Virus record (IMG/VR): IMGVR_UViG_3300042691_029566
Location: 1-55,498 of that record
Length of the DNA stretch: 55,498 nt
DNA from: a virus
Reading direction: 5' to 3' (one strand)
Below the pieces are notes generated by a model. The model had not been told where the DNA came from. It made no database searches and saw only the letters and a program-made list of their open reading frames with translations. This document shows positions 41,295 to 48,601 of this stretch, piece by piece. The position numbers and the translations under genes were made by a program. Within the stretch, counting starts at the first letter, position 1. Each line of letters opens with the position of its first letter.

Positions 41295-41886
41295 CATCAA
41301 AAAATATGGTAAGTTTAAAAAGTTTGATAAGAATAAGAAAAAAAAACAAATAATACTTTGCAACAGTTTTCGTCCTTATGAGGAGTATCTTGCTTCCTTA
41401 AAATACCGTAACAACGGCAAGTATGATAAGGTACCAAACTATTTTATAACTAGAGATGGGGATATATTAAGTCTAATCCCTGATGACTCATATTCAAATT
41501 TTTTTTACGACAATGACATTAATAAGAATTCAATAATTATATGTCTTGAAAATTTAGGATGGTTGAATAAAAAACCTTTAGATATTCACCACACTAACTG
41601 GATAGGTGATATTTATAATACAGAAGTTTATACTAAAAAGTGGAGAGAGAAGGTGTACTGGGCAAAGTATACTGAAAAACAGATTGAAAGTTTAGTTGAG
41701 ATTTCAAAAAAATTATTAGTAAAGTTCTCAATTGATAACAAGTTTATTGGGCACAATACTAAAGTAGAAGGTATTAAATTGTATAATGGAATTGTATGTA
41801 GGAGTAATTTCAATGAGAGATATACCGATTTAAATCCTTCATTTGAATTTGAAAAATTTAAACAATATATAGAAAATGAAAGATAA
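41287..41886 (+). CDS. N-acetylmuramoyl-L-alanine amidase (Amidase_2/PGRP-like endolysin) with altered zinc site
   Basis: The 199-residue protein keeps the amidase-2 layout: strand QIILCNSFRP, then YFITRDGDILSLIPD, SIIICLENLGWL, WIGDIY, YTEKQIESLVEISKKL, FIGHNTKVEG and YTDLNPSFEF. His156 and Asp181 match two zinc ligands of AmpD/T7-lysozyme-like enzymes. The first ligand, normally His in the first strand, is Cys25 or Asn26 here. A Cys25/His156/Asp181 site is plausible. It would cut the amide bond between muramic acid and L-alanine at lysis. A basic N-terminus (KKYGKFKKFDKNKKKK) replaces a signal peptide. Confidence 0.75.
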   Translation: MLNIKKYGKFKKFDKNKKKKQIILCNSFRPYEEYLASLKYRNNGKYDKVPNYFITRDGDILSLIPDDSYSNFFYDNDINKNSIIICLENLGWLNKKPLDIHHTNWIGDIYNTEVYTKKWREKVYWAKYTEKQIESLVEISKKLLVKFSIDNKFIGHNTKVEGIKLYNGIVCRSNFNERYTDLNPSFEFEKFKQYIENER

Positions 41887-42475
41887 CCAAGATATTAAGG
41901 ACCAACTAAGGAAAATTAAGAATTTAATTAATGAAAGTAATCCTGTTGTTAAATCACATGTAAATGAGATTAAAAAGAGATATTCAATTAACGAACAAAT
42001 TGAAACCCCTTCAAATATAGGTAAACGATATAATGTACCAACATCTGTTGAAGATGACATTGAGGATGATACTGAGAAGAAAAATGAGGTGGAACAAGGT
42101 TATAGAATTTCTGGTGGGGTATTAGTTATACACGGGGATACTAAAAAAGATATAGAATTAACTACTGATGATAAAATCGCTTTCCAAGAAACAATGGACG
42201 AGTTTGTTAACGAAGTATCGGACTTGGTTAATTTTGAGCAATTAAACGTTTATAAAAATAACGTGGATTGGTCTGGTAAAATTGTTGATTTTGACATGGA
42301 TTTTTATTTCACTATTGGTGAAAATAATGGAATATATGTGTCAGGGGAAATGATGAAATTAGATGAGAATTTGTTAAATACTGTAAATAAGTTACAAACT
42401 TTTTATGAAAAGTTCAAATCTAAGTGGGCTAAAGTTTTAGCGGTCAGAAAGAAAACTAAACCAACTGAAGAATAA
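41876..42475 (+). CDS. Acidic hypothetical protein (199 aa), possible internal virion protein
   Basis: It overlaps the amidase gene by 11 bases. The N-terminal helix DIKDQLRKIKNLINES contains Ile18-Asn-Glu20/Ser21, which fits the T4 prohead-protease consensus (I/L)xE before a small residue; a second site (INEQ) follows near residue 38. The rest is a charged alpha/beta domain (GGVLVIHGDTKKDIELTTDDKIAF, KIVDFDMDFYFTIGENNG). Virion association is inferred from this and from its neighbours. Confidence 0.5.
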   Translation: MKDNQDIKDQLRKIKNLINESNPVVKSHVNEIKKRYSINEQIETPSNIGKRYNVPTSVEDDIEDDTEKKNEVEQGYRISGGVLVIHGDTKKDIELTTDDKIAFQETMDEFVNEVSDLVNFEQLNVYKNNVDWSGKIVDFDMDFYFTIGENNGIYVSGEMMKLDENLLNTVNKLQTFYEKFKSKWAKVLAVRKKTKPTEE

Positions 42476-42479
42476 TTTT

Positions 42480-42725
42480 ATGGCATTTAATCAAAGTGAA
42501 ACCAAAGAGATTGAAAAAATCGCCAGAGAAGAGGTGAGAAAATTCATGTCATCCAACACTGTAAAACAGTTTGAGGATAAGTTATTAGATATGGTTGCGA
42601 AAGAAATTAAGAATGGTAAGATGGAGAAGGATGTTAAAGAAATTGTAACTAAAGTTTTCAGTGAGTTTTATAAATTTATGTGGCAACAAAGAAATTATTG
42701 GGAGCCTCGTTTAAAAAATGCATAA
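42480..42725 (+). CDS. Small helical hypothetical protein (81 aa)
   Basis: The product is almost entirely charged helix (ETKEIEKIAREEVRKFMSS ... MVAKEIKNGKMEKDVKEIV), ending with FYKFMWQQRNYWEPRLKNA. Its place between two putative head-internal proteins suggests a scaffold or head role, but I recognise no family. It overlaps the next ATG by 8 bases. Confidence 0.5.
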   Translation: MAFNQSETKEIEKIAREEVRKFMSSNTVKQFEDKLLDMVAKEIKNGKMEKDVKEIVTKVFSEFYKFMWQQRNYWEPRLKNA

Positions 42726-43617
42726 TATGGATATTGGAAAAGACTTAATTAGTAAACTAATTTCATCATACAACTCTGTGGGTGCTGGAGGTACTGAAAG
42801 TGCTAATGAAATTAACAAAATTAAAGACTCAGTAAATAAAACAGAAGTTTCTGAAAAGTGGTCGGAAAAATATAAAAAGAGTATTGATTGTAATAACCCA
42901 AAAGGTTTTAGTCAAAGAGCTCATTGTCAAGGAAAGAAGAAAAAGTTAAAGGAAAGTTTAACAGAATCTGAAAGGACAACTATGGCGAAATTAAGAGATA
43001 TTGCTAAGAAACATGCTTGTAAAGATACCAAAAACTGTACTGCAAAAGATAAAATTGAAAGTGTTTATCAGGAGTTAAAAAAACAATATCAAATGGGGGT
43101 TAAAGTGGAGAAAGAACATAAATCCGCCGACCCAAAATTAATAGCATTAGACCACTTATCTGAGGACCCAAAGTATTATACTAAGTTAAAGAAGATGGAG
43201 TCAAATGAATCTACAGGTTCAGGTTCAAGTGGGTCTTTCTCAGGACCAATTGCATTTGCGGATAGTCAATTTCTTAGAAACAGTTTAAAAGAAAAACCAA
43301 AAAAAGTTGAAGCTAAGGAGGCAACTGGTTCTGGTTCTTCAGGTTCATATGAAGGTCCGGCATTTGGGGCAAAATCAATGAGTCCAAAGGATTGGAGAGG
43401 AGCCGCAAAACCACAAATACCTGGAGGTAAGTTCGTAACCGTTAAAAAGAAATGTAAAACATTCCCTTATTGTAATCAGGGAGACATTAATGCTTTGAAT
43501 TTAACTGAGAGTAAATTATTTGAAGACATAACTAATAGAATCTCAATGAAATATGATGTTGATGTTGATATGATTAAAAAAATAATAATTAATGATATTA
43601 ATAAAAGACAAGATTAA
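42718..43617 (+). CDS. Lys/Glu-rich protein with DUF5661-like segment, possible head-internal protein (299 aa)
   Basis: The start ATG at 42718 overlaps the previous gene; ATG 42727 is an alternative. Distinct parts are visible: SIDCNNPKGFSQRAHCQGKKKK (residues 55-76, a Cys/His motif that might bind metal); GVKVEKEHKSADPKLIALDHLSEDPKYYTKL (about 127-157), which resembles DUF5661; and two copies of TGSGSSGS(F/Y)xGP near 166 and 203. Sites matching (I/L)xE/S occur at residues 77-80, 81-84 and 262-265. The high charge and sites suggest a protein cleaved by a prohead protease, by analogy with T4 internal proteins. The protease is not in the window. Confidence 0.55.
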   Translation: MHNMDIGKDLISKLISSYNSVGAGGTESANEINKIKDSVNKTEVSEKWSEKYKKSIDCNNPKGFSQRAHCQGKKKKLKESLTESERTTMAKLRDIAKKHACKDTKNCTAKDKIESVYQELKKQYQMGVKVEKEHKSADPKLIALDHLSEDPKYYTKLKKMESNESTGSGSSGSFSGPIAFADSQFLRNSLKEKPKKVEAKEATGSGSSGSYEGPAFGAKSMSPKDWRGAAKPQIPGGKFVTVKKKCKTFPYCNQGDINALNLTESKLFEDITNRISMKYDVDVDMIKKIIINDINKRQD

Positions 43618-43627
43618 TAGTATTTAT
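43617..43627 (+). promoter_or_regulatory. Candidate late promoter ATAGTATTTAT
   Basis: TATTTAT at 43621-43627 lies in the 24-base gap between two genes, ending 14 bases before the ATG at 43642. Confidence 0.42.
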
Positions 43628-43641
43628 TATAAACTGATATC

Positions 43642-44940
43642 ATGAAAAATAGTAAAGAACTTTTCAATAGAATTTTAAATGAGTCAATTCAAAGTAAAGC
43701 TGATGAGTTGACTGAAAAAATTATGCAAAAAGTTGAAACTAATGAAGATATTGACACTTTTGAATTAGAAGTTGGGCAAGAGTATGACTATAAAAAATCT
43801 GACGACTATAAATCTAAAAGAGTTGTTTATAAAGGTAAAGTACCTCATGGCGGTAAGTTTGAAAATAATGACGGTGAAAAAATAATTTTAAGTAATAAAT
43901 TGATTAATAAAATGATAAGAAAAATTAATGAAACCCAATTAGAAAAAGAAATTGGTGAAGGTAATAAGTTTACAGGTGAATTGGCAAAGGCTAAAAAGGC
44001 TGGTAAAACATCATTTGAGGTTGATGGAAAAACCTATAAAGTTGAAGCTAATGAAGATTTAGGAGGTATGGAAGATTCACATCCGGCTTTCGGTGGAATG
44101 AATCTAATGAACCCATCAGATGAAGATAAAGAAACTTTAGAAAAATACCTTAGAAGATACATAAAGAGAGACTATAGTGTTGAAGACGAAGATGATTTTG
44201 GTTTTGAAACACTTGAGGAGTCAGTAACTTATAGAGTTGCAATATCTGAAAATCATACTGTTGATTTAACTGAGAATGAGTTAGTTGATATGATTGAGTC
44301 AATAGTTACTGAAGAACAGATAACAAACAATGTTAAGGGTGGTAAAGCTAAAGGGTTAGTTGCTTATGACAAAGTGCACAAACAAGATTCACAAGTTAAC
44401 TCTAACGCTTTGAAAGACGTTGAAAAGAAAATGAAAGAGTATGTTAAGGCAGGTTCAAAAGGAAATTTTGAAATGAATCCTAAACACTTCCCAAAAGGAA
44501 ATGGTGAATTAGGAGAGATGTCTAAAAAGGCTTATAGAGCATCAGACGCTGTTGAAGAATATATTGAAAACTTCGCTTATTCTCCTGGCATGGAAAATTT
44601 AAAATATGATGAGATTGAACCAAATGATGAATGGTTGTCAATGAATATTGAAGGTTCTGAAAAGACTGGTAACTCAGGTAAATATGCAAATGCTGTTGAG
44701 ACTGACTTAGGTAAGAAAATCAATAAGAAAAGAAAAGAAAACCTATATCAGAAAGAAGTTGATAGAAGTTATAAGAGAGTGAAACAACCTGTAGATACTG
44801 CAGGGGAAGATAAGAAAGAAGGTAAATTAGATAAAATGTTTTCAAAGTTAGGCGAATCTGAAAATGAAAAAACAAATCTAATTAATGAGGAAATGAGTAA
44901 AATGAAAAATTTAATTACTTATCGCCAAAAAACTCAATAA
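43642..44940 (+). CDS. Charged hypothetical protein, possible head-internal/structural protein (432 aa)
   Basis: The N-terminus NRILNESIQ (Leu12-Asn-Glu/Ser15) again fits the prohead-protease consensus. A segment GNKFTGELAKAKKAGKTSFEVDGKTYKVE (about residues 107-135) is a motif I know from virion-associated proteins of large phages. Further on come acidic helices and a basic part (KKINKKRKENLYQKEVDRSYKRVKQ). The C-terminal helix NLINEEMSKMKNLI resembles the N-terminal helix of the 41876 protein. It has its own candidate promoter and ends in a terminator. The role is inferred. Confidence 0.55.
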   Translation: MKNSKELFNRILNESIQSKADELTEKIMQKVETNEDIDTFELEVGQEYDYKKSDDYKSKRVVYKGKVPHGGKFENNDGEKIILSNKLINKMIRKINETQLEKEIGEGNKFTGELAKAKKAGKTSFEVDGKTYKVEANEDLGGMEDSHPAFGGMNLMNPSDEDKETLEKYLRRYIKRDYSVEDEDDFGFETLEESVTYRVAISENHTVDLTENELVDMIESIVTEEQITNNVKGGKAKGLVAYDKVHKQDSQVNSNALKDVEKKMKEYVKAGSKGNFEMNPKHFPKGNGELGEMSKKAYRASDAVEEYIENFAYSPGMENLKYDEIEPNDEWLSMNIEGSEKTGNSGKYANAVETDLGKKINKKRKENLYQKEVDRSYKRVKQPVDTAGEDKKEGKLDKMFSKLGESENEKTNLINEEMSKMKNLITYRQKTQ

Positions 44941-44968
44941 TAGTTACAATTACTGATTATTAATTATT

Positions 44969-45001
44969 ATTCTCCATAGTTCCCTATGGAGAATTTTTTT
45001 T
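44969..45001 (+). terminator. Strong terminator hairpin that contains the next start codon
   Basis: An 11-bp perfect stem ATTCTCCATAG/CTATGGAGAAT (44969-44979 with 44984-44994) closes a TTCC loop and is followed by seven or more Ts. The ATG at 44986 of the next gene lies inside the 3' arm, and the T-tract codes for Phe-Phe-Ser. Confidence 0.93.
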
Positions 45002-45459
45002 CATATATATCTAAGCCGGTTAATTCGGACGAATTTGAGTTTTGGGTAGACTCAAACAATATTTGTTTTATTAAATTAGAACTATATAAGGATTTCATGA
45101 TTTCGTTATTAAACTTAATATATGAAACTTATTTAGGTGAAGAAGAAGGTAATGAAACTAATATACGACTAACTGAAGAAGATAATTTAAAACACTTTGA
45201 ATGGTGTTGGAAAAAAACACTTGAAAGTTTTAGAAAGGAGAAGATAATTTTTGAACCTGATGGGGACCACTATGACTTCATTAAAGGTTTTCTATATGAA
45301 ACATTTTACTTACAAAAATCTAAAGAAATTAAAATGTCGTTGATTAAATTTTTTGAAGAGGTATTCAATATTGAAACCATGTTTACAAAATCGGATTTGG
45401 ATTTGTTAACCACCCTATACAAAACTTTGGAAAAAAACATGAAAGTAAATTTACAATAA
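44986..45459 (+). CDS. Hypothetical protein (157 aa) starting within a terminator
   Basis: The first ATG is in the terminator stem (MENFFSYISKPVNSDEF...). Reading through would place the start in a strong hairpin; the next in-frame Met is about 37 residues in and would remove the conserved-looking FEFWVDSNNICFIKLE part. A non-ATG start after the T-tract is also possible. The protein is acidic, with Trp and Phe in helices (HFEWCWKKTLESFRKEKIIFEPDG). No family was recognised. Confidence 0.55.
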   Translation: MENFFSYISKPVNSDEFEFWVDSNNICFIKLELYKDFMISLLNLIYETYLGEEEGNETNIRLTEEDNLKHFEWCWKKTLESFRKEKIIFEPDGDHYDFIKGFLYETFYLQKSKEIKMSLIKFFEEVFNIETMFTKSDLDLLTTLYKTLEKNMKVNLQ

Positions 45460-45475
45460 AAGATAAATGACTATC

Positions 45476-45506
45476 TTGATATTGAAATAAACATTTATTA
45501 TATTTT
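45476..45506 (+). promoter_or_regulatory. Host-type (Bacteroidota) promoter TTG-N20-TATATTTT
   Basis: TTG (45476-45478) and TATATTTT (45499-45506) are 20 bases apart, a one-base deviation from the -7 consensus. The H1-like gene starts 6 bases downstream. CATTTAT at 45492-45498 is a partial copy of the late heptamer. Confidence 0.55.
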
Positions 45507-45512
45507 AGTAAC

Positions 45513-45689
45513 ATGGAAACAGTAGAAAAAATCAAGGAATTAACTGAATCACTTTCAATTGATGCTGGTAAGTTTTACAATGGAAACAAAAGTGCGGGAA
45601 CACGTGCTAGAAAAACTGCTCAGGAATTGAAATCATTACTACAGCAATTCAGAGGTGAAATTCTAGATTCAAGAAAACAAGATGCTTAA
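45513..45689 (+). CDS. Histone H1-like (Hc1-type) DNA-binding protein, 58 aa
   Basis: This gene of only 58 codons reads METVEKIKELTESLSIDAGK, then FYNGNKSAGTRARKTAQELK, then SLLQQFRGEILDSRKQDA. The pattern (acidic helix, DAxKFY, NKxAGTRxRKxxQELK) is that of the short histone H1-like proteins encoded by many Bacteroidota. These bind and compact DNA. In the phage it may organise its own or host DNA, or modulate transcription. The ATG is 6 bases after a host-type promoter. The next gene starts within its stop region (ATG at 45682). Confidence 0.8.
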   Translation: METVEKIKELTESLSIDAGKFYNGNKSAGTRARKTAQELKSLLQQFRGEILDSRKQDA

Positions 45690-45870
45690 TACAACTACTA
45701 TATTTATATTTTTATTTGTATTGAGTATTCTATATAATACTAGAATTTTATTCATCTTTATAAGAGCCCTACTACAGACACCTCCTCAACACATGAGGTT
45801 AAGTAGTGGGGAACTTTTATTACTACTATTATCCATTTCATATATAATAACATTTATAATACAGAATTAA
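45682..45870 (+). CDS. Small membrane protein with two spans (62 aa)
   Basis: Two hydrophobic stretches (TTTIFIFLFVLSILYN and GELLLLLLSISYIITFII) flank a short loop with Arg, Pro and Gln. It overlaps the H1-like gene by 8 bases and shares a base with the next ATG (TAATG). Size and topology allow a holin, but the amidase is 4 kb away, so function remains open. Confidence 0.55.
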   Translation: MLNTTTIFIFLFVLSILYNTRILFIFIRALLQTPPQHMRLSSGELLLLLLSISYIITFIIQN

Positions 45871-46325
45871 TGAGTATATACAAAGAACTTTCCCCCTTAA
45901 TTAACTATATTGATAGTATTCGCAGATTGGAAAATTATATTGTATTTGATATAAAATTCCCTACATCATGGAAAGTGTTGAAAAAATATATTGTTGAAGA
46001 TAAGTTTGTTAACAATGGTATTTTTGACGAACAACTATCTTTATCCTTTGTTTCGGACTTTAATGAAAACGAGATATCAACAACGCAAAAAAATATATTG
46101 GGGATTATTAATTATAATTTAGAGAGAGAGGCTAAAGAGAGATTGTTGGAGTCTAAAATTAATGAATTAAAAACAATTTTTGATAAGGAAAGTTTAGATA
46201 ACTTGAAAGTTTTAAAGTTTAATATTAACGGAGAAAAATCAACAAAATTAGAAAATGTCAAAAATAACGAGCCAGCAAAAACAACTGGATTATCTGATAT
46301 CATCGCAGAAGAGGGACAAGATTGA
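45870..46325 (+). CDS. Hypothetical protein (151 aa)
   Basis: The protein starts with a compact alpha/beta domain (YKELSPLINYIDSIRRLENYIVFDIKFPTSWKV) and ends in helices (ILGIINYNLEREAKERLLESKINELKTIF) and a polar tail. I do not recognise the family. Its end overlaps the next gene by 71 bases, an unusually long overlap. Confidence 0.55.
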   Translation: MSIYKELSPLINYIDSIRRLENYIVFDIKFPTSWKVLKKYIVEDKFVNNGIFDEQLSLSFVSDFNENEISTTQKNILGIINYNLEREAKERLLESKINELKTIFDKESLDNLKVLKFNINGEKSTKLENVKNNEPAKTTGLSDIIAEEGQD

Positions 46326-46446
46326 TTTAGAGAATGAAAAATCAAAATTCCTGAAAGAAATTAAAAGCGTTAAAAAGGAAGATTTATTTCCTGTTGCAAA
46401 AAAACTAACACTATGGCAGAGAATAAAGAAGGTACTGAATTTCTAA
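46255..46446 (+). CDS. Small basic coiled-coil protein (63 aa)
   Basis: This Lys-rich helix protein (QQKQLDYLISSQKRDKIDLENEKSKFLKEIKSVKKEDLF) has an ending WQRIKKVLNF that could be amphipathic and membrane-binding. It overlaps both neighbours (71 and 34 bases). The long overlap lowers certainty, but the composition is protein-like and the following gene depends on the same arrangement. Confidence 0.48.
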   Translation: MSKITSQQKQLDYLISSQKRDKIDLENEKSKFLKEIKSVKKEDLFPVAKKLTLWQRIKKVLNF

Positions 46447-46634
46447 CGAAATTAGCGATGATTGCCGATGCGGGGCAAGAATTGGTTAAAGGTAAAATGA
46501 CAATCGTATTCCAAGTGGAGAATCCCGACTTTTCTGAAATATATATGATGGTTGAAGAAAAACCTGACTATACTAAGGAAGAATTTAAAATTGAGATTTC
46601 AGGGTCCGATTTTATTTTTATGTTGGATAAGTAG
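46413..46634 (+). CDS. Hypothetical protein (73 aa)
   Basis: A small acidic protein (EFLTKLAMIADAGQELVKGKMTIVFQVENPDFSEIYMMVEE...) with a helix followed by beta strands. No family was recognised. It starts within the preceding gene and its 3' end overlaps the convergent minus-strand gene by 17 bases. Confidence 0.52.
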   Translation: MAENKEGTEFLTKLAMIADAGQELVKGKMTIVFQVENPDFSEIYMMVEEKPDYTKEEFKIEISGSDFIFMLDK

Positions 46635-47241
46635 TGTAACTGGTGTATAGGAATTTCTTATTATATCCACGTTCAACTAACATATTATAAAGGTATTTTC
46701 TTTGAGGGGATGAAACATCCTTAACTACTATTAATTTTGTTCCTAATTTTATCTCTTGGAATAAATTCATCAGTCTGTCAGAATCACTTTCATTTTTCAA
46801 ACTAAATAATTTAAAGTTATCGTCATCCTGTAATATGAATTTATTTTTTAGTTTTGAAACCATATATACCTTATCCTTTTTTAAATACGAGGATTCAAAC
46901 TCAGATAAAGTAATCCTTTTATTTTCTTGAACGTCAAAAATATCCTCTTCAAAATTGTAAGGGGAAATTCTATAGATGTAGTTTAAATCGTCAATTTTGG
47001 AATCAATGGTTTTGTTTCTACCATATTCATCTGTGTAGTAAATTTTATCTTCAATAAATTTATCAGTAATTATTGCAATATTAAATTTACACTCATATCC
47101 TGACTCATATTTTTTTGCGAAAATTATATCATTTGATTTTTTAATTAACTTATTATAATAATCAACTGCCAAATTTTCTCTAACGAAGGATTTAAGTTTT
47201 TTCTTTTTTTTATTATTCTTAAAAACGATAATATGAAACAT
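46618..47241 (-). CDS. Hypothetical protein (207 aa)
   Basis: It begins MFHIIVFKNNKKKKKLKSFV, with a basic patch after the first strand, then alternates beta strands and charged loops (KFNIAIITDKFIEDKIYYTDEYG ... YRISPYNFEEDIFDV) and ends in a helix (RKYLYNMLVERGYNKKF). No motif for an enzyme is visible. It is transcribed alone on the minus strand, divergent from dnaJ with a 37-base gap. Confidence 0.55.
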   Translation of the reverse strand: MFHIIVFKNNKKKKKLKSFVRENLAVDYYNKLIKKSNDIIFAKKYESGYECKFNIAIITDKFIEDKIYYTDEYGRNKTIDSKIDDLNYIYRISPYNFEEDIFDVQENKRITLSEFESSYLKKDKVYMVSKLKNKFILQDDDNFKLFSLKNESDSDRLMNLFQEIKLGTKLIVVKDVSSPQRKYLYNMLVERGYNKKFLYTSYTTYPT

Positions 47242-47278
47242 ATTTTAAATTTAATAAACTTTTGTAAATAAAAAAGAG

Positions 47279-48196
47279 TTGGAAAATTACTACGAAATTT
47301 TAGGTGTTAATCAAACCGCATCCCAAGAAGAAATTAAAAAGGCTTACAGAAAAAAGGCGGTAGAACATCACCCTGATAAAGGTGGGGATGAAACAATCTT
47401 TAAAAAGATATCAGAAGCTTATGAAACAATTGGGGACGAAACTAAACGCGCTCAATATGACAATCAAAGAAATAATCCTTTTGGTAATTTCGCAGGAGGA
47501 GACCCATTTGATGCATTCAGTAGTTTCTTCAGTAATATGGGTAATCAACAAAGACAAAGAAGAGCTCCTGATAAAATAATTAATATATCTGTTGGAGTTG
47601 TTGATTCATTCACCGAGAAACAAATGAATATCAATTTCTCAAGGAAAACTGCTTGTAATCCTTGTAATGGGCAGGGAGGAGAAAGATTAACATGTAATAC
47701 GTGTAATGGGCAAGGAAGTATTACCCAAAGAGTTGGAAATTCATTTTTTGCAAATATTGTGAGAACAACATGTAATAGCTGTCAAGGTAGAGGTTTTACA
47801 TTTAAAACAACTTGTCATGTTTGTCACGGAGATGGTAGAAATGATGAATTTAAAACAATTGACTTTAAATTACCTCACGGTATTACTGACGGACAATTTA
47901 TCAGAGCTCAAGGTATGGGTGATTATCACGATGGTATATTTGGCGATGCTATACTAAAGATTAATATTGTCCCTCAAAATGGATTTGAAAAATCCGACAA
48001 CGACTTAATATATAACTATGAAATGAAGATTGATGAGTTTAATAATGAATCAATCAACGTTCCACATCCTAAAGGGGATTTAAGTCTTAAATTACCTGAA
48101 GTTATAGATACAACAAAACCCCTAAGAGTTAGGGGTTATGGGTTTAACAGTGCTGATTTTTACGTTAAGTTGTTTGTAAAACACAAACGAGGTTAA
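47279..48196 (+). CDS. dnaJ: DnaJ-type co-chaperone (Hsp40)
   Basis: The product activates an Hsp70 (host DnaK) and delivers substrates to it. The J domain (YYEILGVNQTASQEEIKKAYRKKAVEHHPDKGG) has His31-Pro32-Asp33. A Gly/Phe linker (NNPFGNFAGGDPFDAFSSFF) follows. Four zinc motifs are intact: CNPCNGQG, CNTCNGQG, CNSCQGRG, CHVCHGDG. A shortened C-terminal substrate-binding region ends the 305 residues (E. coli DnaJ has 376). The start must be TTG at 47279, as no ATG is near. It may assist folding of the giant fibres. Convergent overlap of 4 bases with the next gene. Confidence 0.95.
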   Translation: MENYYEILGVNQTASQEEIKKAYRKKAVEHHPDKGGDETIFKKISEAYETIGDETKRAQYDNQRNNPFGNFAGGDPFDAFSSFFSNMGNQQRQRRAPDKIINISVGVVDSFTEKQMNINFSRKTACNPCNGQGGERLTCNTCNGQGSITQRVGNSFFANIVRTTCNSCQGRGFTFKTTCHVCHGDGRNDEFKTIDFKLPHGITDGQFIRAQGMGDYHDGIFGDAILKINIVPQNGFEKSDNDLIYNYEMKIDEFNNESINVPHPKGDLSLKLPEVIDTTKPLRVRGYGFNSADFYVKLFVKHKRG

Positions 48197-48585
48197 TTAC
48201 TTTCGTCTTTACAATAGTACATCCAAGAGTAGTCGTTATACTCAATGGCGATGAAAATGGAAGGACTATTAGCAATTGGACCCATATAAAAATTACAATT
48301 AGTTCCATTTGAATCTAACATTCTATACTGAACTCCGTCTTCAGTTTCAGATAGTTTGGAAACTACTCGGTATTGTTGAATCGTGTTACTATAAATCGTA
48401 ACTTTGGTTTGTTCTAGCTTAATTAGAATATTACAATCGTTAGGTGTTCCATTCCAAACAATTTCATTGGTTGAAAAATCTCTTTTACCTAAAGTGAATT
48501 GATGAGCTCTTGCAAAGGCAATGTCTTGTGAGAAGGTTAGTAAAGTTGAGATTACTAAAAGAGTTGATAAGATAAATTTTTTCAT
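48193..48585 (-). CDS. Secreted protein with flavobacterial-type signal peptide (130 aa)
   Basis: MKKFILSTLLVISTLLTFSQ is a typical Sec signal peptide with cleavage likely after FSQ. The mature ~110 residues are beta-rich with three Cys (NDCNIL, TNCNFY, YYCKDE) and no known motif. It acts in the periplasm or outside; superinfection exclusion or envelope modification are possible but unproved. It has its own host-type promoter, so it may be expressed early and separately from the fibre genes behind it. Confidence 0.68.
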   Translation of the reverse strand: MKKFILSTLLVISTLLTFSQDIAFARAHQFTLGKRDFSTNEIVWNGTPNDCNILIKLEQTKVTIYSNTIQQYRVVSKLSETEDGVQYRMLDSNGTNCNFYMGPIANSPSIFIAIEYNDYSWMYYCKDESN

Positions 48586-48601
48586 TTGTTTTTATTTTTC
48601 A

